From contig NZ_JABUZG010000071.1 of NCBI RefSeq assembly GCF_014897815.1, positions 62,001-126,000 of the forward strand: a stretch of DNA of 64,000 bases. Direction: 5' to 3'. Position numbers and translations under genes: made by a program. Every line of letters begins with the position of its first letter. The first letter of the stretch is position 1. This DNA is from Psychrobacter sp. PG1 (lineage in GTDB: Bacteria; Pseudomonadota; Gammaproteobacteria; Pseudomonadales; Moraxellaceae). Shown here in pieces: positions 9,314-17,732 of the stretch. The notes under the pieces are model-generated. The model ran no database searches and had not been told where the DNA came from. It worked only from the letters and a program-made list of their open reading frames with translations.

Positions 9314-9463
9314 ACTAATACTACGAGGTAATGATTTGGTGCAGAACTGCTCTTAAGCTTGGACGTATTATAGGGGGAACATCCTGATTTCGCAAGTCTT
9401 ATCTTAGCTTTCATGTAACTAAAGCCCGTTTTTTATGATTTTTGACCTGAAAATCAACGTATT

Positions 9464-9886
9464 TTAGGCGTTTGGCAAACGGAACAAATAGACCGCTACC
9501 CCAGTACAGACCACGGCTACCAGCCATGCCATCCATATCATATCGGCGGGAATATTAAAAAATAACATCGCTGTTGAAATAGTCATCATTATTGTCGCTA
9601 ACCACTTAGCATAGAGAGGCACCGCATGATTATTTTCCCAATCGCGGACAAATTTCCCAAAGTATTTATGATTAATCAACCAAAAATGAAAGCGTCGCGA
9701 ACTACGTGCCCAGCAACCTGCCGCCAGTAATATAAAAGGTGCGGTCGGCATGACTGGCAGTAACACGCCGATAATCCCTAATACAAAAAATAGCCAGCCC
9801 AGTATGACAAACGTCCAACGCACCGTTGGGCTGTTATGCTGGTTGGTTTTGGGTCGATAATAAAAGGCTTTTTTGTGTTGGCTCAT
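9464..9886 (-). CDS. YbaN / DUF454 family inner-membrane protein
   Basis: A 140-residue protein with a short basic cytoplasmic N-terminus and three to four hydrophobic segments. The DUF454 signature is clear: GVLLPVMPTAPFILLAAGCWARSSRRFHFWLINHKYFGKFVRDW. E. coli YbaN belongs to this family; no biochemical function is established. It stands alone between the cold-shock gene and the TerD-vWA gene. Confidence 0.9.
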   Translation of the reverse strand: MSQHKKAFYYRPKTNQHNSPTVRWTFVILGWLFFVLGIIGVLLPVMPTAPFILLAAGCWARSSRRFHFWLINHKYFGKFVRDWENNHAVPLYAKWLATIMMTISTAMLFFNIPADMIWMAWLVAVVCTGVAVYLFRLPNA

Positions 9887-10119
9887 AAAAATACTGTCAT
9901 TGAATGATATGGAGTGGCTAATATTCGATAAAGGTTAGACAGCTAGATTTTTAAACCAGATAATCATTTATAGAACTGCCTACCTATATAGGTAGCTAAG
10001 CATGCAATATCACTCAAAACGGTACAAGGCTATTTTTACGAGGTTTTTGCTATCAATAGGTATGTTTGGTTAGTGGTTGGGTAAGTGAGCTCACCACCTT
10101 TGACTGAATTTTTAGCAAT

Positions 10120-10156
10120 AAAAAACCGCTCATAGCTGGATTATGAACGGTTTTAT
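10120..10156 (-). terminator. Terminator of the TerD-vWA gene
   Basis: AAAAACCGCTCATA and TTATGAACGGTTTTA arms around a short loop, 25 bp past the minus-strand stop codon at 10182. Confidence 0.8.
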
Positions 10157-10181
10157 CGTTAAAGATACTATCCTGATTTAG

Positions 10182-11477
10182 TTATTTCGCTATCAATCCT
10201 ATCTGGCGTGCCTCTTTTAGCCAGCTTGGAAACTCTTCTAGCATGTTTTCATACAAGGCTTCTTCGCTAATGTCATCCAAATCATCGAGTTCAAAAAAGT
10301 CGCAATTATCAATCACGCGCCCTTCCATGTCGTCTAGTTTTTTTAGGATGCCATAACCACGACCACCTAAGCCCACGAACTGCCAAAATATCGGTAGTTT
10401 CGCGGCTTCCGTCATGACTCTGGTGATACCGCGATTGTCATTCACCCCGCCATCACTGATAAATAAAACATAGACAGGTACATCCAACCCATCATTTTGA
10501 TAAAACTCCGTCACGGCTTTCATGACTTCTGCTTCGTTATTCACGCGCGGGCCAAGTGCCCATTTGCGCCAGCCGCCATGAGCGTTGTCAATGAAACCGT
10601 CATAATTGCTCAGCCCAATCTCACCCAAATACTGCGGATCTCGGGCAAACGCCCAACAGTCTAGCGCTTGGTCGTCATCGAAGCTCACTGCCAATGGCAA
10701 TAAGCGGTTGACCACTTCTTGCACACGGCCTTGTTTATACTGTCTGTTCATTGAGCCTGAGGCATCTAGCACCAATGCGACCTTTGCCGTTAACTGCTGC
10801 AATTGGCGTTTCTCAAGCGATATCGTGGCTTTTTTGGCCAAATTGACCAGTTTTGGGGCTTTGTCTAGCATGACCTTTTCTAGCGATGGTTTTGCTTGAA
10901 CTGGTGTTTCGGTTGCCTCGGCTGCTTGCGAGCTGCCCTCTTCTACATCACCACCGAAATGCTGCACGATGGCGGCAAGTCCACCATTAAAGCCTTGCGC
11001 GACGTTAGATACTCGCCAAACGCCACTCTTACGATAAAGTTGCATCAGCATACTGGCTTGCTGCTGGGCAAAATCTGCAGCTTGATACTCTGCCTGTACC
11101 TTTTGCGATTGCTGCCAAATGCCAATCTCTAACGATTGAATTTGATTCAGCGGCGTGTCGGCTGATAACACAAAAAATAAGCTGTCTATATTGGTAGCCA
11201 GTTTGGATAAATTCACTTCAAACTCAACTTGGATGCCTTTACTCGCCGTTGGCTGCGACTCGTAATGGGTAAGCTTGATTTGCCCGCATGGTGAAGTCGG
11301 CTGATTATAAAATACCATGTAATCATCATTGATCAGCTTGCCTGCTGCGTCTAAGGCAAAGCAGCTGATGTCCATTTCTATTGGGCTTTGACGAGTGAAT
11401 TTGAGCGTGATGGGTGCGGTATCGTCAATAGCAAGGTTGCTTAAAGGCGCGCGTTGTCCGACGGTGAGATTGTTCAT
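10182..11477 (-). CDS. TerD-domain plus von Willebrand factor A protein
   Basis: A 431-residue cytoplasmic protein with two domains. Residues 1-180 are a TerD-like beta-sandwich (calcium-binding family linked to tellurite resistance, stress and phage response), with the characteristic FVLSADTPLNQIQSLEIGIWQ-type strand region and SMLMQLYRKSGVWRVSNVAQGFNGGLAAI at its end. Residues 231-415 are a vWA domain with the MIDAS start D238-A-S240-G-S242. This fusion occurs in ter-type gene sets and as stand-alone genes. No other ter genes are present here. A terminator (11536-11570) separates it from the AT-rich operon upstream, so it has its own promoter in the 60-bp gap. Role inferred as stress-related protein assembly; not demonstrated. 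Confidence 0.9.
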   Translation of the reverse strand: MNNLTVGQRAPLSNLAIDDTAPITLKFTRQSPIEMDISCFALDAAGKLINDDYMVFYNQPTSPCGQIKLTHYESQPTASKGIQVEFEVNLSKLATNIDSLFFVLSADTPLNQIQSLEIGIWQQSQKVQAEYQAADFAQQQASMLMQLYRKSGVWRVSNVAQGFNGGLAAIVQHFGGDVEEGSSQAAEATETPVQAKPSLEKVMLDKAPKLVNLAKKATISLEKRQLQQLTAKVALVLDASGSMNRQYKQGRVQEVVNRLLPLAVSFDDDQALDCWAFARDPQYLGEIGLSNYDGFIDNAHGGWRKWALGPRVNNEAEVMKAVTEFYQNDGLDVPVYVLFISDGGVNDNRGITRVMTEAAKLPIFWQFVGLGGRGYGILKKLDDMEGRVIDNCDFFELDDLDDISEEALYENMLEEFPSWLKEARQIGLIAK

Positions 11478-11535
11478 GGTGTTCCTTACGGTAGCGTATT
11501 ATTCCTTTGAAGATAATAGACTAATTACTGACGTT

Positions 11536-11570
11536 AAAAAACCGCTACAGTATTTGCTGTGGCGGTTTTT
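11536..11570 (-). terminator. Terminator of the toxin-antitoxin-chaperone-like operon
   Basis: AAAAACCGC-ACAG stem paired with CTGT-GCGGTTTTT, 30 bp after the stop codon of the SecB-like gene; isolates it from the TerD-vWA gene. Confidence 0.85.
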
Positions 11571-11599
11571 AGTTTGAAACAGAATAGAATTATTTACTA

Positions 11600-11995
11600 C
11601 TATTTTCCATACCGTATAGTAGGCACCTCTACCAAAGGCAAATGGAAATTCAAATCAGAACGTACACATAAAGATGCAACATTCTCTCTGACATAAGGCA
11701 TAAGTATTAAAGGAGCATTATTACGAGACCAATGATCTAACTTATCTCTTGGAAAACTACCTTCTAAAGCGAATATTCCAAAAATATCAATCTGTATATT
11801 GAATCCATCTTCTTGAGTAACATTACAAATAAAGTTGACTATAATAATATCATCGTCAGGTGCTGGTAATTTAGAACCGACTTTAAATTGAACATCAATT
11901 TCTATTTCTTCTTTGGTGGCTATATCTCTATTTAGAACTTCTAAGTAGAGTTTATTTACCTGTATTGATTTAAGTTGTATCGGATGATGTTTCAT
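11600..11995 (-). CDS. SecB-like chaperone, third gene of a putative TAC (CmdTAC-like) operon
   Basis: A 131-residue SecB-fold protein. The region from about residue 60 to 125 matches SecB: a GIFAL strand, then NAPLILMPYVRENVASL, the equivalent of the SecB helix with (F/M)PYARE, then a proline-rich tail (FHLPLVEVP). It is shorter than export SecB (about 155 aa), lacks its acidic C-terminal tail, and is AT-rich, so it is probably not the housekeeping SecB. Solitary SecB-like genes beside small toxin genes are the chaperone component of toxin-antitoxin-chaperone modules, where they stabilise the antitoxin. It begins only 4 bp after the middle gene ends, indicating translational coupling. Confidence 0.78.
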   Translation of the reverse strand: MKHHPIQLKSIQVNKLYLEVLNRDIATKEEIEIDVQFKVGSKLPAPDDDIIIVNFICNVTQEDGFNIQIDIFGIFALEGSFPRDKLDHWSRNNAPLILMPYVRENVASLCVRSDLNFHLPLVEVPTIRYGK

Positions 11996-11999
11996 ATTC

Positions 12000-12308
12000 T
12001 CACGCAGCTAAAAGATATTTTTTACTGTTACAAGTAGTATTAGTTACAGAATTATCAATAGTCTTCAGTATTACTTTTAGGCTATCAGTTGTTCTATATC
12101 TTTTCGCACAAATATGGCTTACCAATATAGTCTCCTCAATCACAGAAAATTCATCTGATTCCGAAGATGATATGTTAAATTTCCATAATTGGTTTAAAGT
12201 GCTTACAAAAGCTTTTTTTTCTACTCTTGAAAGCTTTTCCTTCATATCTTCTTTTGCAGTAGATTGAATTCTTTCAACTGTTTTTTCTAATGCTTGCTGA
12301 AGGTTCAT
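12000..12308 (-). CDS. Small protein between ART-like and SecB-like genes; candidate antitoxin
   Basis: A 102-residue protein I do not recognise by domain. The N-terminal half is helical and charged (ALEKTVERIQSTAKEDMKEKLSRVEKKAF), and the C-terminal half is strand/loop-like with Cys residues and a hydrophobic end (KKYLLAA), which would suit a chaperone-addiction tail. RBS AAGGGG lies 7 nt before the ATG. It starts 24 bp after the predicted toxin gene and ends 4 bp before the SecB-like gene. Its position, size and chaperone partner suggest the antitoxin of a TAC module (inference from context alone). Confidence 0.7.
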   Translation of the reverse strand: MNLQQALEKTVERIQSTAKEDMKEKLSRVEKKAFVSTLNQLWKFNISSSESDEFSVIEETILVSHICAKRYRTTDSLKVILKTIDNSVTNTTCNSKKYLLAA

Positions 12309-12332
12309 ATATATTCCCCTTAAATTTTAATA

Positions 12333-12878
12333 TTAGAAACTATCTAATATATTGATATCTACGTCGTCTTTGATAATGATAGCTGGAAAAGAATTAGCAA
12401 ACGCTACATTTCTTCCCAAATTTGGCACAGATAAATTAATTTTTACTAAATTAAACTTACAAGAAAGGTTACTTTCCAATTCTTCAATAAATACATCTAA
12501 TTTTGCTCCATAGCTGCTCTCATCGTAACTACCTATAGGAAAAGCTTTATTAAAGCTCTCCTGAACTTGACCTTCAAAATTCAATATACTATCGACATTA
12601 GTTAATATTTCTACCTCAATGTTAACTAATGTACAATCCTTTTCTTGATCATAAGAACCCTGTTTTTTAGCAAAGTTTGTCCATGCATTGGCACAATATA
12701 CTGCAGTACTTCTATCATGGAGATAATGCCAGAAGTATACTCCTCGTCCTGCTTTACCCACTTTTCCATCAGGGTCTACTTTAAATCCGTTAACGAGGAT
12801 AGATTCTGCATGATACTTAGTCGTACCGTGGATGCCTTTTAGTGTAGATATATTCACAGTTGAAACGACCAGTAACAT
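12333..12878 (-). CDS. Predicted ADP-ribosyltransferase-fold toxin (CmdT-like)
   Basis: A 181-residue protein with PARP-type ADP-ribosyltransferase motifs: H17-G-T19 followed by a helix and a (I)LVNGF segment, then G44-R-G-V-Y48-F-W50, the spacing and sequence of the NAD-binding H...Y motifs in HG-T/GRGVYF families. The third catalytic residue cannot be assigned by eye. First gene of a three-gene AT-rich minus-strand operon with a small protein and a SecB-like chaperone. This order and domain set correspond to CmdTAC, an anti-phage toxin-antitoxin-chaperone system whose toxin ADP-ribosylates mRNA. The RBS is weak (no GGAG before the ATG), which would suit low toxin expression. Alternative: another ART toxin family. 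Confidence 0.75.
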   Translation of the reverse strand: MLLVVSTVNISTLKGIHGTTKYHAESILVNGFKVDPDGKVGKAGRGVYFWHYLHDRSTAVYCANAWTNFAKKQGSYDQEKDCTLVNIEVEILTNVDSILNFEGQVQESFNKAFPIGSYDESSYGAKLDVFIEELESNLSCKFNLVKINLSVPNLGRNVAFANSFPAIIIKDDVDINILDSF

Positions 12879-13206
12879 TTAAGGTTTAGAGTGTGTAATA
12901 ACATTCAGCTACGCTAATCACAGTATCTTTAAGAGCATACTTTAATGAGATTGTATCCTTTGAACATATTTATCATAATAGTATTATCAATAGAGTTACA
13001 TCGATATTTCCTAATATACATCTTGAATAATATGATATTTTATTCTTACGCATGGATTATACATTTTTTAAATAGTGACTTCATTACAAATAATGTTAAC
13101 AGAAGTCTATTTTTTCGTTACATTCTATCGATTAAGCTTGTAAAAAACCTTTCTCACAGTTATCTGTTATGACTTGCAGTCCAATAATCTTTTTAAAGTA
13201 AACAAT
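12879..13206. other. AT-rich intergenic region upstream of the TAC-like operon
   Basis: About 330 bp, markedly AT-rich, between the predicted toxin start and the valS terminator. It must contain the operon promoter. A 75-codon plus-strand ORF at 12945-13172 is hydrophobic and low in complexity with no good RBS; I regard it as chance. No clear operator dyad was recognised. Confidence 0.5.
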
Positions 13207-13242
13207 AAAAAACGCCATCACAAATGTGACAGCGTTTTTTAT
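13207..13242 (-). terminator. Terminator of valS
   Basis: AAAAAACGC-TCACA and TGTGA-GCGTTTTTT arms, 24 bp past the valS stop. Confidence 0.88.
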
Positions 13243-13265
13243 TACTATAGATATCTACTTTCAAA

Positions 13266-16199
13266 TTACAACGCTTTCAACTGCTCCATCTGCGCCGTCA
13301 TCGCCGTCAACTGCCCTTCTAACTCAGCCAGTTTTGCTTTCTCTGCTTCTACCACTTCCGCAGGTGCTTTACTGACAAAGCCTTCATTGCCTAGCTTGCG
13401 GGCGATACCTTCAGATTGACCTTTCAACTTATCATATGACTTACCCAAACGTGCCAGCTCAGCCGTTGGATCGATCAGACCTTTCATCGGTACGAGTACC
13501 CGTAGCTGACCGACCATACTTGATGACGACAATGGCACTTCATCACCTTCTTTGACGATCTCTAAGCTCTCGACTTTGGCAAGCGCTTTGAACTGGTTTT
13601 TGATACGTGATAGACGCGCATCTTCATCAGCAGATATATTTTGTAGTAGCACTGGCAGACGTACCGCGTTACCCAGTTTCATCTCACCACGGATGTTACG
13701 AACGCTAGCGATTAGCTCCTGTAACCACGCCATATCCGCCTCAACCTGCTCACTGATTTGTGCCTTATCCGTTTTTGGATAGTCAGCGACCACGATGCTG
13801 TCCGTGTTTTTGCGACCCAATAGCGGTGCAACCGTCTGCCAGATTTGCTCGGTCAGATACGGCATGATTGGATGGCTAAAGCGTAGCGCCGTCTCTAGCA
13901 CGTGCAGCAGTACATAGCGGATTTGCGCTTTACGCTCATCCGATACCGAGTCATCATTCAGACTGGCTTTGGCAAGCTCAACGTACCAATCACAGTACTC
14001 ATTCCAGATAAACTCATAGATATCTTGGCTGACCATATCGAGACGATACTGGGCGAAATGCTGATGGATATCGGCAATGGTAGAGTTCAGACGACTCATG
14101 ATCCATTTTTCTGGTAATTCCCAAACGTCAGGGTTTGCCGCTTGGTCGATAGGCTTGGCATTGCCTTCGCCATCGACACAGTTCATAAGTACAAAACGGC
14201 TGGCGTTCCAGATTTTATTACAGAAGTTACGATAGCCTTCGACACGCTTTAGATCAAAGTTAATATCGCGACCGGTACTGGCAAGGGATGTAAAGGTAAA
14301 GCGCAGTGCATCCGTACCAAAAGCTGGGATGCCTTCTGGGAACTCTTTACGCGTTTGCTTTTCGATTTTGGCCGCGTCTTTTGGATTCATCATATTGCTG
14401 GTGCGTTTTTCTACCAGCGCTTCCAGATCAATACCGTCGATGAGGTCAATCGGATCTAAGACGTTACCTTTCGATTTTGACATTTTTTGACCATTGCCAT
14501 CACGTACCAGACCATGCACATAGACGGTCTTAAACGGTACTTGCGGCGTGCCGTCTTCGTTTTTCACGAAGTGCATGGTCATCATGATCATGCGCGCCAC
14601 CCAAAAGAAAATAATGTCAAAACCTGTCACCAACACGCTGGTCGGGTGGAAGGTGTCCATCACGCGTGGGTCGGCGTTGACGTCTGCCCAGTCAAGCGTA
14701 CTGAACGTCCATAGACCAGAGCTGAACCACGTATCGAGTACGTCATCATCTTGGCGCAAGATCACGTCATCGCTGAGACTGTATTTACTACGCACTTCCG
14801 CTTCGTCACGGGCAACATAAACTTCACCAGTCTCATCGTCATACCATGCAGGGATACGATGTCCCCACCAGAGCTGACGGCTGATGCACCAGTCTTGTAG
14901 ATCGGTCATCCACGACATATACATGTTTTTGTACTGTGCAGGGACAAACTCGATGCTGCCGTCTTCTACCGCATCAATCGCAGGCTTAGCCAATTCTTTA
15001 ACCGCGACATACCACTGATCGGTCAACCACGGCTCAACGATCGTACCACCACGCTCAGCACGCGGCGCTTTGAGTGCGTAGTCCTCGATGTCTTCTAGCC
15101 AGCCTTGATCACCTGCTTGCTCAACAAGGAACTTACGTGCGGCAAAACGCTCAAGTCCTGCATACTCACTTGGCGTGGTTTCCAACTCTGGCTCACGTGT
15201 TTGCAGATCAGGATACACTTCCATCGCTGCTAAGATATTGGCGCGCTCATCAAGGATATTAATCAATGGTAAGCTATGACGACGACCCAATTCATAATCG
15301 TTGAAATCGTGCGCTGGGGTGATTTTTACACAGCCCGTACCGAAGTCTTTTTCGACATAATCATCAGCGACGATAGGCACGACACGACCCGTAATTGGCA
15401 AGGTAATGGTTTTGCCAACCAAATGCGCATAACGCTCATCGCTAGGATTGACTGCAACAGCGGTATCACCCAGCAAAGTCTCAGGACGCGTAGTCGCTAC
15501 CACCAGATAGTTTTTACCATCTTGAGTGGTCAGATCTTTATCCGTGAAATAATAGCGGAAATGCCACAAGCTGCCTTTTTCGTCATGGTTTTCTACTTCT
15601 AAATCAGACAATGCAGTTTGGAACTTTGGATCCCAGTTGACCAAACGCTTACCACGATATACCAAACCATCATCGAATAGGCGTACGAACACTTCTTTTA
15701 CCGCGTTAGACAGACCATCATCCATGGTAAAACGCTCACGCGACCAATCGACCGAGCTGCCCAAACGGCGAATTTGGCTGGTGATATTGCCGCCCGACTC
15801 TTCTTTCCATTCCCATACTTTATCGATGAAGTCTTCGCGCGTCATGTCACGACGTTTGATGCCTTGTGCTTCCAAACGACGTTCAACAACCATTTGGGTC
15901 GCGATACCTGCATGGTCCGTACCTGGTTGCCAAAGCGTATTATCACCATCCATACGGTGATAACGCGTGAGCGCATCCATAATGGCATTGTTAAAGCCAT
16001 GACCCATGTGCAGCGAGCCAGTGACATTCGGTGGTGGCAAGGCGATAGAGAACGACTCTTCTTTATCAAAGGTCGGCTTAAAATAGCCGCTTTCTTCCCA
16101 GCCTTGATACATGCCTGCTTCGACTTCCGCAGGATTATAGGCATTCTCTAACTGGCTTAAGGCCGCTTGAATAGATGTGGTAAGGTTGTGGTTACTCAT
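13266..16199 (-). CDS. valS: Valyl-tRNA synthetase
   Basis: A 977-residue class Ia aminoacyl-tRNA synthetase that charges tRNA-Val and edits threonine. Seen: the HIGH motif as H64-M-G-H67 in [17 protein letters not shown], the editing (CP1) domain with [17 protein letters not shown], the [17 protein letters not shown] segment, KMSKS in [14 protein letters not shown] near residue 570, an anticodon-binding domain, and the C-terminal coiled coil characteristic of ValRS ([23 protein letters not shown], then a Lys/Glu-rich helix). Length is close to E. coli ValS (951). Monocistronic with its own terminator. Confidence 0.99.
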   Translation of the reverse strand: MSNHNLTTSIQAALSQLENAYNPAEVEAGMYQGWEESGYFKPTFDKEESFSIALPPPNVTGSLHMGHGFNNAIMDALTRYHRMDGDNTLWQPGTDHAGIATQMVVERRLEAQGIKRRDMTREDFIDKVWEWKEESGGNITSQIRRLGSSVDWSRERFTMDDGLSNAVKEVFVRLFDDGLVYRGKRLVNWDPKFQTALSDLEVENHDEKGSLWHFRYYFTDKDLTTQDGKNYLVVATTRPETLLGDTAVAVNPSDERYAHLVGKTITLPITGRVVPIVADDYVEKDFGTGCVKITPAHDFNDYELGRRHSLPLINILDERANILAAMEVYPDLQTREPELETTPSEYAGLERFAARKFLVEQAGDQGWLEDIEDYALKAPRAERGGTIVEPWLTDQWYVAVKELAKPAIDAVEDGSIEFVPAQYKNMYMSWMTDLQDWCISRQLWWGHRIPAWYDDETGEVYVARDEAEVRSKYSLSDDVILRQDDDVLDTWFSSGLWTFSTLDWADVNADPRVMDTFHPTSVLVTGFDIIFFWVARMIMMTMHFVKNEDGTPQVPFKTVYVHGLVRDGNGQKMSKSKGNVLDPIDLIDGIDLEALVEKRTSNMMNPKDAAKIEKQTRKEFPEGIPAFGTDALRFTFTSLASTGRDINFDLKRVEGYRNFCNKIWNASRFVLMNCVDGEGNAKPIDQAANPDVWELPEKWIMSRLNSTIADIHQHFAQYRLDMVSQDIYEFIWNEYCDWYVELAKASLNDDSVSDERKAQIRYVLLHVLETALRFSHPIMPYLTEQIWQTVAPLLGRKNTDSIVVADYPKTDKAQISEQVEADMAWLQELIASVRNIRGEMKLGNAVRLPVLLQNISADEDARLSRIKNQFKALAKVESLEIVKEGDEVPLSSSSMVGQLRVLVPMKGLIDPTAELARLGKSYDKLKGQSEGIARKLGNEGFVSKAPAEVVEAEKAKLAELEGQLTAMTAQMEQLKAL

Positions 16200-16516
16200 A
16201 ATGGCATTATCTTTTATTGATTGAATGTGATTAAAGCGAATATAAAAATTATGAAAATAATGAATAGAGTGATTTTAACGCAGATGGCCAGATTTTGTTA
16301 GATGCTAAGGCAATTTATCAGACTTGCAGAGTGGCATTGCCCCATTAATAAGCGCAAAAGCCCATAAACGTCACCAATCGAATGAGATTCCAACAAAATA
16401 AGTGCTAGTGATGTTATAAAATATGGGTCATGCTATGAGGTATATTCTATAACATCACTAGCATATAAATGGCGTCTTTATCCTAAAATCATGATCTTAT
16501 AAACAGCGAGCCGACC
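16200..16516. other. Divergent intergenic region valS / FNT transporter
   Basis: 317 bp containing the valS promoter and the FNT promoter. Its one salient structure is the 16-bp inverted repeat listed separately. Confidence 0.6.
16403..16463. repeat. 16-bp perfect inverted repeat upstream of the FNT transporter
   Basis: TGCTAGTGATGTTATA at 16403-16418 and its exact complement at 16448-16463, with a 29-nt spacer. No T run follows, so it is not a normal terminator; an operator pair, a 5' leader hairpin or a small mobile-element remnant are possible. It ends 53 bp before the GTG start. Confidence 0.75.
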
Positions 16517-17638
16517 GTGTCCAAAGATACCGAGCACACCTATAACAATAGCAGCCACTCTCAAGCTGATGAAATAGACGCTAATGAAAGAGACGATAAG
16601 CGCTTGATTGATGATAAGCGCTTGATTGATGATAGCGTTTATCAACCATCTCTTACTGAAGATAAAGACATTAGCAAGACTGCGATTCCAGATGATACCG
16701 AGGCGACAGAAAGTTTAGAAGACGAAGATTTCTCTGAAGATATGAGCGAAGCAGATAAGGAAACCATCAAAAAAGTCGCCAATGATGACAACTTGAGTCA
16801 AGCAAAGAGCTATGCCAGTATCTTGGTTGAGCAAGTGATGGATGCCAAAGAAACCTTTGAGCGCTCACTTGGCTCGCTATTTACCAGTGCCTTTACCGCT
16901 GGGCTTGAGATTGGCATTAGCTTCTTTATGATTTTATCGGCTTTTGCGCTGTTGAGTGGTGTGCTACCAAGCCAATACGCAATCGTGCTCGCCTCCCTAC
17001 TTTACCCAATTGGCTTTATCATCGTCGTCATTGGTCAGTCGCTATTATTCACCGAACAAACCTCATTATTAAGCCTACCTGTGCTTAACAAGATTGAACC
17101 GCTACACAAATTGCTACGCCTTTGGGGTATTGTCATCGCTGGCAACATCGTTGGCGGCTGTCTGTTTGCCGCATTGATGATAGGTTTGGGTTTAAATATG
17201 CAGCTGTTTAGCGTGAGCGACATCGACACTTATGCCGAACACATTTTAGGATTTAGGTGGTGGGTCATATTTGGTAGCGCCATCTTAGCAGGTTGGATGA
17301 TGGGCGTCACTGCGTGGCTTGTGACCTCAGCACGCGACACCCTTAGCCGCATCGTTTTGGTAGCGCTTATTACTGGCAGTATTGGTTTTTTAGGACTGCA
17401 CCACAGTATCGTGGGCAACATTGAGATTTTTTCTGCCTTGCTATACGGCAATACCGTCAGCTTGGGGCGTTATTTACTGTTTTTAGTAGTGATATTGGTG
17501 GGCAATACCGTCGGCGGCGTGGTGTTTGTGGCAGTACTCAAAAACCGTACGTTCTTATTTCAAATTGAAAAAGTGAAAGAACAAACGGCTAGTGAACAAG
17601 CGGAAGCTAGAAGCAGTATAAATACCCACCGACCTTGA
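16517..17638 (+). CDS. Formate/nitrite transporter (FNT) family protein, YfdC-like
   Basis: A 373-residue inner-membrane channel/transporter. Residues 1-115 form an acidic, hydrophilic extension; residues 120-350 hold six hydrophobic segments with FNT features (SLGSLFTSAFTAGLEIG, then GQSLLFTEQT and GNIVGGCLFAAL, GNTVGGVVFVAVL). YfdC-type members have such extensions and unknown substrates; formate or nitrite transport is a family inference. The start is a GTG with no strong RBS. Within the extension the 18-bp unit GATAAGCGCTTGATTGAT is repeated exactly at 16595-16612 and 16613-16630, giving KRLIDDKRLIDD. Confidence 0.88.
   Translation: MSKDTEHTYNNSSHSQADEIDANERDDKRLIDDKRLIDDSVYQPSLTEDKDISKTAIPDDTEATESLEDEDFSEDMSEADKETIKKVANDDNLSQAKSYASILVEQVMDAKETFERSLGSLFTSAFTAGLEIGISFFMILSAFALLSGVLPSQYAIVLASLLYPIGFIIVVIGQSLLFTEQTSLLSLPVLNKIEPLHKLLRLWGIVIAGNIVGGCLFAALMIGLGLNMQLFSVSDIDTYAEHILGFRWWVIFGSAILAGWMMGVTAWLVTSARDTLSRIVLVALITGSIGFLGLHHSIVGNIEIFSALLYGNTVSLGRYLLFLVVILVGNTVGGVVFVAVLKNRTFLFQIEKVKEQTASEQAEARSSINTHRP
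16595..16630 (+). repeat. 18-bp in-frame tandem duplication in the FNT gene
   Basis: Two exact copies of GATAAGCGCTTGATTGAT, encoding DKRLID twice in the hydrophilic extension. The length is a multiple of three, so variation in copy number would keep the frame. Confidence 0.9.
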
Positions 17639-17686
17639 TTGGTATTGGTTAATGCTAAATGCTATAAATAGATAATTCGCCTATTA

Positions 17687-17724
17687 CCCATAACAAGGTT
17701 CAATATTTAAACCTGTTATGGGTT
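17687..17724. terminator. Bidirectional terminator between FNT and bile-acid symporter genes
   Basis: ACCCATAACA and TGTTATGGGT arms with an extra inner GGTT/AACC pairing. The T run is short on the plus strand. Confidence 0.7.
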
Positions 17725-17732
17725 TTCAGCAT

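Noticed and set aside
11600..11995. Housekeeping secB
   Set aside because: Shorter, AT-rich and without the acidic tail of export SecB; its neighbours are not grxC/gpsA but small toxin-like genes.
12945..13172. 75-codon plus-strand ORF upstream of the TAC-like operon
   Set aside because: Low-complexity Ile/Leu/Tyr-rich translation typical of AT-rich non-coding DNA, no RBS, no neighbour support.
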